Part shown: positions 1 through 5,052 of the stretch, in pieces
How the letters are laid out: every line of letters starts with the position of its first letter
How positions within the stretch are numbered: the first letter of the stretch is position 1
Assembly (NCBI GenBank): GCA_023414155.1
Contig: JAEZOG010000011.1
Coordinates: forward strand, 1-5,052
DNA from: Cyanobacteria bacterium OH_CFB_184
Lineage (GTDB): Bacteria; Cyanobacteriota; Vampirovibrionia; Gastranaerophilales; Gastranaerophilaceae
Length of the DNA stretch: 5,052 bases
Direction: 5' to 3'
Notes under the pieces: model-generated
What the model was told of the DNA's origin: nothing
Databases searched by the model: none
What the model saw: the letters and a program-made list of their open reading frames with translations, nothing else
Translations under genes and position numbers: made by a program

Positions 1-2391
1 GTTCAATACGCATTAGACACTGTAAGTAATCAGTATTATGTAATAGAGGTAAACCCTAGAGTCAGCCGCTCTTCGGCGTTGGCTTCTAAGGCAACCGGAT
101 ATCCGATTGCAAAAGTTACAACAAAAATTGCAGTCGGCTATAATCTACACGAAATCCCAAATTCAATTACGCATAGAACAGTCGCCGCATTTGAACCTGC
201 TTTAGATTATGTGGTTACTAAAATTCCAAAATGGCCGTTTGATAAATTTGCCCACGGTGATAGAATTCTCGGTACAAAAATGAAAGCTACAGGCGAAGTT
301 ATGGCTATCGGAAGAACTTTTGAAAGTTCATTTAAAAAAGCTGTAACATCAATTGAATCTAAATATACGGGAGTATTAAGAGGTCGTCATATAGAGTGCA
401 GTGAAGATGAACTAAAAGCTTTATTACACGTTCAAGATGACAGAAGGATTTTTAGAGTAGCAGAAGCCTTAAATAGAGGCATAACAGTTGATGAAATAAA
501 TAAAATCACCAGAATAGACAAGTGGTTTATTAATAAAATTAAAAATCTGGTTGATTTTGAAAATAGCTTGAAAACAAAGCCTTTAACTGTCGAAGCATAC
601 CTCGAAGCTAAAGAAAAAGGGTTTTTAGACTCTGAAATCGCTAAATTTACAAGAAAAGACATAAAAGAAATTGAAGAATTCAGAAAACATCATAATGTTT
701 CTGCTTCTTTCAAAATAGTAGATACCTGCGCTGCAGAGTTTAAAGCCTACACGCCATACTATTATTCAACATACAATGAAGTGGATGAGAGCACAATCAA
801 TAGAGGTGAAAAATCTATTCTTATATTAGGATCAGGTCCGATTAGGATTGGCCAGGGTATAGAATTTGATTATTGTTCGGTTCACGCTGCTTGGGGTGTT
901 AAAAATAACGGATACAAATCAATTATAGTAAACTCTAATCCTGAAACTTTAAGTACGGACTTTGATGTGGCTGATAAGTTGTATTTTGAACCAATGAATA
1001 TCGAAAACATTATGAACATTGTTGAAAAAGAGAACCCGGTTGGTGTTATGGTTCAATTTGGCGGACAGACTGCTATTAATTTGGCTTCAAAGCTTGAAGA
1101 AAGAGGAGTGAAAATACTCGGTACTTCATTAGACTCGATAAATGTTGCTGAAGATAGAAAATTGTTTGAACAGCTTTTAAGAAAGTTAAATATCCCACAG
1201 CCAAAAGGAGCTGCGATTAAAAATGTTGGTGAAGCACTTGAAGTGGCAAAAGAATTAGGATACCCGCTTTTGGTAAGACCGTCGTATGTTATTGGTGGTC
1301 GTGGTATGCAGGTAGTTTATGATAAGGATGAATTATTAAGCTACATAGAAAGCGCGATTAAGTTTTCTGATGAGCATCCTATTCTTATTGATCAGTACAT
1401 TGAAGGAGATGAGCTTGAGCTAGATGCAATTTCTGATGGTGAAAATGTATTGATACCGGGTATAACAGAACATATTGAAAGAGCCGGGGTGCATTCAGGT
1501 GATAGTATCGCAATTTATCCTACTCAAAAAATATCTGATGAAATAATTTCTAACTTGATTGAATATACAGAAAAAATAGCCCGTTCGTTAAAAATAAAAG
1601 GCTTAATGAATATTCAGTTTGTTCTTAAAAACAATGTTGCATATGTGATAGAAGTTAACCCTCGTGCATCAAGAACAGTGCCGATATTGAGCAAGGTTAC
1701 AAACATTCCAATGGTGGATATTGGTATAAATGCGATTTTAGGTAAAAGTCTTGTTTCTCAAGGTTGTGAAACAGGTCTTGCAAAGAAGACTTCGCTGGTT
1801 TGTGCAAAGGTTCCGATCTTCTCATTCCAAAAATTAAACAGGATTGATCCTGCATTGGCTCCTGAAATGAAATCAACAGGTGAAGTTCTTGGTATTGATA
1901 CAGTCTATGAAAAGGCTCTTTTAAAAGGCTTTATTGCTGCAGGGTATGAGTTTTCAACGAGAAGAGGCAATGTCATGATTTCGGCAAATGATCATTACAA
2001 AAAACAATCTGTTGAAATTGCTCAAACTCTTGTAAGGCTTGGATACAATTTGATTGCAACAACAGGCACTCATAAGTATTTGAAGTTGCACAACATTGAA
2101 TCAAAAGAGATTGAAAAGTTCGACATAGAAAAAATGCAGCGAAATATGAAAAACAAGGAATTGTGCTTCATCATAAATACTCCGACCACGAATAATAACT
2201 CTGTTAGGTATGGTTCTGAGGACAGAGGGTTTTTGATAAGAACAATAGCTGAGATGTATTCTACTCCTTGTTTTACGACAATGGATACAGCAAGAGCATA
2301 CCTAAAAGCTCTTGAATACTATTCAAAAGGACAAACGCTAACCTATAACAGCATTGATTCTTATAGAGAAGAAAAAACGCTACATTTATAA
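1..2391 (+). CDS. carB: Carbamoyl-phosphate synthase large subunit, 5'-truncated by window edge
   Basis: This subunit makes carbamoyl phosphate from bicarbonate, two ATP and ammonia channelled from the glutaminase subunit CarA, in the cytoplasm, for pyrimidine and arginine synthesis. The frame is open from base 1 to TAA at 2389-2391, giving 796 residues. By recalled alignment to E. coli CarB (1073 aa) about 283 N-terminal residues are missing. Visible parts, in fragment numbering: the end of the first ATP-grasp domain with the metal-binding EVNPRVSR (E16, N18, R20); a helical oligomerisation domain at about 121-270; the second synthetase half from about 272, opening with ILGSGPIRIGQGIEFDY and carrying EVNPRASRTVP (E551, N553, R555); and a C-terminal MGS-like allosteric domain from about 651. 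There K667, T687 and T690 align with E. coli K954, T974 and T977 of the effector phosphate pocket, so nucleotide regulation is plausible. No frameshift or internal stop is seen. The TTG at 79 is internal, not the start. Confidence 0.97.
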   Translation, partial: VQYALDTVSNQYYVIEVNPRVSRSSALASKATGYPIAKVTTKIAVGYNLHEIPNSITHRTVAAFEPALDYVVTKIPKWPFDKFAHGDRILGTKMKATGEVMAIGRTFESSFKKAVTSIESKYTGVLRGRHIECSEDELKALLHVQDDRRIFRVAEALNRGITVDEINKITRIDKWFINKIKNLVDFENSLKTKPLTVEAYLEAKEKGFLDSEIAKFTRKDIKEIEEFRKHHNVSASFKIVDTCAAEFKAYTPYYYSTYNEVDESTINRGEKSILILGSGPIRIGQGIEFDYCSVHAAWGVKNNGYKSIIVNSNPETLSTDFDVADKLYFEPMNIENIMNIVEKENPVGVMVQFGGQTAINLASKLEERGVKILGTSLDSINVAEDRKLFEQLLRKLNIPQPKGAAIKNVGEALEVAKELGYPLLVRPSYVIGGRGMQVVYDKDELLSYIESAIKFSDEHPILIDQYIEGDELELDAISDGENVLIPGITEHIERAGVHSGDSIAIYPTQKISDEIISNLIEYTEKIARSLKIKGLMNIQFVLKNNVAYVIEVNPRASRTVPILSKVTNIPMVDIGINAILGKSLVSQGCETGLAKKTSLVCAKVPIFSFQKLNRIDPALAPEMKSTGEVLGIDTVYEKALLKGFIAAGYEFSTRRGNVMISANDHYKKQSVEIAQTLVRLGYNLIATTGTHKYLKLHNIESKEIEKFDIEKMQRNMKNKELCFIINTPTTNNNSVRYGSEDRGFLIRTIAEMYSTPCFTTMDTARAYLKALEYYSKGQTLTYNSIDSYREEKTLHL

Positions 2392-2465
2392 TTTTTATTA
2401 AGAAATAGCAAAAAAAATTCAAATTGTGTTTTCAACCATAAAGCAATTCTTAATGGTGGAAAGTT
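2392..2465. other. Short intergenic spacer between carB and the hydrolase gene
   Basis: This 74-bp AT-rich gap holds no gene. It has no GC-rich hairpin followed by a T run, so no intrinsic terminator for carB can be called. The only pairing seen is a 7-bp A/T-only inverted repeat (2390-2396 with 2413-2419). The 3' end carries the ribosome binding site of the next gene. Read-through from carB is therefore the simplest reading, though the gap is long enough for a promoter. Confidence 0.6.
2455..2463 (+). promoter_or_regulatory. Ribosome binding site of the hydrolase gene
   Basis: GGTGGAAAG is a purine-rich, partial Shine-Dalgarno match. It ends 2 bases before the ATG at 2466, and its GGTGGA core ends 5 bases before it. 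An in-frame TAA at 2451-2453 lies directly upstream of this site. The coding region therefore cannot extend further 5', which supports ATG 2466 as the start. Confidence 0.6.
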
Positions 2466-4037
2466 ATGAGAGTTTCGTTTTGTGGACATAAAGAGGTTGA
2501 TGTACTTTATTTTAATGATGTACATGCAAAGCCTAAGTATGTAAGAAACTTTAAAACCGCAGTAGATACTTTTGATAGAGAACATAAGGATAAATTAACT
2601 TTTAAAATAGCAGGTGGAGATATCAATATGGATAGATCTGTAGCTGCAAATGTTTTTATTTTAAAGTTGATGGACTTAATAGGTTTGGATGCTTCATCAG
2701 TTGGAAATCACGATTTAGAAGGCGGGGACGTCTGGGCTCAGGTTATAAAAACCGCTAAACCAAAGTTTAAATTTTTATCAGCAAATTTAAGCTACTCCAG
2801 AGAAAATGAAGTAGAACCATTGGTTGCTAAGTCCAAAGTCATTAACCGTAAAGGTGAAAGAGTTGGTCTAATAGGTGTTTCTCCGCTTGATGCCAATGAT
2901 GTTGTTTTCAAAGGAGATTTTAACGACTATTTGAATGTTCAAAGTTTAGATAAGACAATTCAATCTGTTAGAAAAGAAGTCAAAAAACTTGAGAAAAAAG
3001 GAATAAATAAGATATTCTTACTCGCGCACACAGGTAAGGTTTCAAAAGAAGGGGTCGAGTATTATCAAAAACTCTCGGAAATAGGAGGCATTGATATTAT
3101 TTTTGGCGGTCACGACCATAAAGAATTCGATCTTTGGTATTCTTCAGAAAGAGGCGAGCCTGTAAAAGTTGTTTCAGCAGGACAAGCAGAAGATAAACAA
3201 ATCGCCGGAGAAGACTTGGATTCGTTTGGGATTTTAAATGCGGTTTTTGATGATGATGGGGTTTTAGTTCCTCAAAAATGTAAAAATGAAATTTATTTAA
3301 CAGAAACCTTTCCACCTTCAAAAGAGGTCGCAGATTTAGAAGAACAGTATTTAAAGTCAAATACTGTTATAAGCAGAGTAGATCAAGATTTGACTTGTCC
3401 TAACAGGATGACGCAAGAAAATCCTTTAGCCGATCTTACCGCTGATGCGATGCTTTGGGTTGTAAATAAGGAAAAGAGCTCTAAACCTGCTGAAATTGCT
3501 TTAATCAACGCAGGTACCTTAAGAGGTGATTTGCAACAAGGTGAAATAACTGTAGGAATGATTAGGCAGGCATTACCTTTTGCAAATAGGCTTGTTAAAA
3601 CTGAGCTTACAAAACAGCAAATAATAGAGGCATTGAACTGGTCTGCAAAATCGACGACTTTTGTTAAAATAGCCCCAGGAATAATGCAGGTCGGTGGATT
3701 AAAATATTCTGTCGATGAAAATCATAAAGTGAAAAATGTTTGTCTTATTGATAAAAACGGAACAATCCTTGAAAGATTAGATAAACAACCGGATGATAAA
3801 AAATATATGGTTGTTTATGATGAATTTCTCATGAGTGGTGGAGTTGGGCTCTCAAGTCTGAAAAAAGATGCTACTAAAGATAAAGTTGCATTGTATGATT
3901 ATTCTAGACAAGAGGCTCTTATTGAATACCTTAAAGAAAATTTTGCTGATAAACCGGTTGAGTTTGTCAAAGACAGGATAAAATATGAGACAGCAAGATA
4001 TAAAGACAATTGCAATTTGGTGCCGGTTATTGTCTAA
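2466..4037 (+). CDS. 5'-nucleotidase family metallophosphoesterase, probably cytoplasmic
   Basis: This 523-aa protein has the two-domain build of bacterial 5'-nucleotidase / UDP-sugar hydrolase / 2',3'-cyclic-nucleotide phosphodiesterase proteins, which hydrolyse phosphoesters with two metal ions. The N-terminal metallophosphoesterase domain (about 11-270) carries all expected ligand motifs: FNDVH (D18, H20), GGD (D52), GNHD (N81-H82-D83), LLAHTG (H188) and GGHDH (H216, H218). The C-terminal 5_nucleotid_C domain (about 310-500) carries NPLADLTADAM (319 onward), NAGTLRGD (348-355, R353), ITVGMIRQALPFAN, IMQVGGLKY and FLMSGGVGL (454-462). The first beta strand begins about residue 11 and no hydrophobic signal peptide precedes it, so the protein is probably cytoplasmic, unlike UshA. 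Oddities: the usual GGDG(F/Y) is GGVGL, and the position of the first nucleobase-clamping Phe is I406. The substrate is therefore uncertain. aroA follows after 8 bp. Family assignment is firm; nucleotide specificity is not. Confidence 0.9.
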   Translation: MRVSFCGHKEVDVLYFNDVHAKPKYVRNFKTAVDTFDREHKDKLTFKIAGGDINMDRSVAANVFILKLMDLIGLDASSVGNHDLEGGDVWAQVIKTAKPKFKFLSANLSYSRENEVEPLVAKSKVINRKGERVGLIGVSPLDANDVVFKGDFNDYLNVQSLDKTIQSVRKEVKKLEKKGINKIFLLAHTGKVSKEGVEYYQKLSEIGGIDIIFGGHDHKEFDLWYSSERGEPVKVVSAGQAEDKQIAGEDLDSFGILNAVFDDDGVLVPQKCKNEIYLTETFPPSKEVADLEEQYLKSNTVISRVDQDLTCPNRMTQENPLADLTADAMLWVVNKEKSSKPAEIALINAGTLRGDLQQGEITVGMIRQALPFANRLVKTELTKQQIIEALNWSAKSTTFVKIAPGIMQVGGLKYSVDENHKVKNVCLIDKNGTILERLDKQPDDKKYMVVYDEFLMSGGVGLSSLKKDATKDKVALYDYSRQEALIEYLKENFADKPVEFVKDRIKYETARYKDNCNLVPVIV

Positions 4038-4045
4038 TATCTTGT

Positions 4046-5052
4046 ATGAACTTAGTTGTTGAAAAATCAATTAAACCATTAACTGGCAGAATCGAAATTC
4101 CTTCTGATAAATCTATCAGTCATAGAGCTGCGATGTTTTCCCTTTTAACAAAAGGAAAAATAAAGATTTCTAATTTTTCAAAAGGAGCTGATTGTCATAG
4201 TACATTAGGAATAATTCAGCAACTTGGTTGTACTGTTGAATTTTTAGATGAAAAAACGGTCGTTGTCGATTCTTCTCTTGCAATAAGTCCATCAGATAAG
4301 TCTCTTGATTGCGGCAACTCCGGGACGACAATGAGACTAATGGCTGGGATTTTGGCAGGGCAAAAATTCCCTTCTGAAATGTATGGCGATCAAAGCCTTA
4401 GCAAAAGACCAATGAAAAGAGTAATTGAACCACTATCACAAATGGGAGCTAAAATATCGCATAATGACTTCAAAGCTCCTCTTCGCTTTGAACCATCAGA
4501 ACTCAAGGCTATCGACTACTTTTCGCCTCTTTCATCTGCTCAAGTAAAGTCTTGTCTACTGTTAGCCGGCATGTTCGCTGACGGCATAACTTCTGTAAAA
4601 GAACCTCATAAATCAAGAAACCACACAGAATTAATGTTAGAGTATCTAGGTGCAGATATAAGTGTAGATAAAAATACTGTATCGATAAAACGCTCAGAGC
4701 TTGTAGCAAAAGATATTTCTGTTTGTGGTGATATCTCTTCTGCTGCGTTTTTTATGGTTGCAGCTTCAATCGTTCCAAATTCTGAAATTGTATTGCAAAA
4801 TGTCGGTATCAATCCAACTCGATCAGGTATCATTGATGTACTTAAAGAAATGAATGCTGATATTGAGATTTTTAACCAAAAAATAGTTTGTAATGAACCT
4901 GTAGCAGATATTAAAATTAAATATTCAAAATTAAAAGCAGTTACTATTGAAGGGGATATTATTCCAAGACTTATAGATGAACTTCCTGTTATTGCAGTTG
5001 CTGCTACTCAAGCTGAAGGAACGACTATTATTAAAGATGCTCAAGATCTTAG
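4046..5052 (+). CDS. aroA: 3-phosphoshikimate 1-carboxyvinyltransferase (EPSP synthase), 3'-truncated by window edge
   Basis: This enzyme joins shikimate-3-phosphate and phosphoenolpyruvate to give EPSP, the sixth shikimate-pathway step, in the cytoplasm. Translation from ATG 4046 gives 335 codons plus two bases with no stop; the family is usually about 430 aa, so roughly 95 residues lie beyond the window. Motifs in order: PSDKSISHRA (K22, S23, R27, same numbers as E. coli K22, S23, R27, which supports this start); DCGNSGTTMRLMAG (89 onward, G93, R97); GDQSLSKRPM (R121, matching E. coli R124); SAQVK (164-168); RNHTE (191-195); NPTR (256-259); and IPRLIDELPVIAVAATQAEG with D311, matching catalytic D313. 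The SAQxK, RxHxE and NxTR set indicates a class II-type enzyme. The start lies 8 bp after the hydrolase stop and has no clear Shine-Dalgarno sequence, so translation may be coupled to the upstream gene. The expected RVKESDRI-type segment would begin right at the cut. Confidence 0.96.
   Translation, partial: MNLVVEKSIKPLTGRIEIPSDKSISHRAAMFSLLTKGKIKISNFSKGADCHSTLGIIQQLGCTVEFLDEKTVVVDSSLAISPSDKSLDCGNSGTTMRLMAGILAGQKFPSEMYGDQSLSKRPMKRVIEPLSQMGAKISHNDFKAPLRFEPSELKAIDYFSPLSSAQVKSCLLLAGMFADGITSVKEPHKSRNHTELMLEYLGADISVDKNTVSIKRSELVAKDISVCGDISSAAFFMVAASIVPNSEIVLQNVGINPTRSGIIDVLKEMNADIEIFNQKIVCNEPVADIKIKYSKLKAVTIEGDIIPRLIDELPVIAVAATQAEGTTIIKDAQDL

Noticed and set aside
79..81. TTG at 79 as the start of the carB-like gene
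   Set aside because: The same frame is open back to base 1 and encodes conserved ATP-grasp sequence (EVNPRVSRSSAL), so the gene simply enters the window from upstream.
2387..2392. Perfect TATAAT overlapping the carB stop codon as a promoter for the hydrolase gene
   Set aside because: No acceptable -35 hexamer lies 16-18 bp upstream (TTGATT at 2354 is too far at 27 bp) and there is no extended -10 TG. In such AT-rich DNA the match is expected by chance.
2390..2419. A/T-only inverted repeat (AATTTTT with AAAAATT, 16-nt loop) as a terminator
   Set aside because: The stem is 7 bp with no G-C pairs, a long loop and no following T run, so it would not be stable.
3097..3360. Antisense reading frame of 87 aa inside the hydrolase gene
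   Set aside because: It is the reverse-strand shadow of a well-supported coding region, with low-complexity Leu-rich translation and no family motif.
4509..4833. Two overlapping antisense frames (66 and 75 aa) in the aroA region
   Set aside because: The + strand here encodes clear AroA motifs (SAQVK, RNHTE, NPTR), and the antisense translations resemble nothing recognisable.

Overview
The window is an ordinary chromosomal stretch from an AT-rich bacterium (roughly one third G+C by eye). It holds three genes, all on the + strand and tightly packed, and almost no intergenic DNA. The genes use the standard code, mostly A/T-ending codons and TAA stops. Sequence alone does not fix the lineage. 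The class II-like AroA and single-chain CarB fit low-GC groups such as Firmicutes or non-photosynthetic Cyanobacteria (Melainabacteria/Gastranaerophilales type), but this is a weak inference. I see no mobile element, RNA gene, CRISPR array or long repeat.

Layout: (1) 1-2391 is the C-terminal three quarters of carB, the large subunit of carbamoyl-phosphate synthase. The window opens inside the first ATP-grasp domain, so about 283 N-terminal residues lie upstream. (2) 2392-2465 is a 74-bp AT-rich gap with a ribosome binding site at its end. (3) 2466-4037 is a complete 523-residue protein of the 5'-nucleotidase/metallophosphoesterase family, with no signal peptide and an altered substrate-binding C-terminal domain. 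(4) After only 8 bp, 4046-5052 is the first 335 codons of aroA (EPSP synthase), cut by the window end before its C-terminus. The aroA frame is open to the edge.

carB feeds pyrimidine and arginine synthesis, aroA is the sixth step of the shikimate pathway, and the middle gene is a predicted phosphoester hydrolase. Close same-strand packing suggests co-transcription, at least for the hydrolase and aroA, but the three share no obvious single pathway. The most interesting point is the hydrolase. Its two-metal catalytic half looks intact, but by recalled alignment both aromatic residues that clamp the nucleobase in characterised 5'-nucleotidases are replaced by aliphatic ones, so its real substrate is open. 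I found no convincing undescribed system here.
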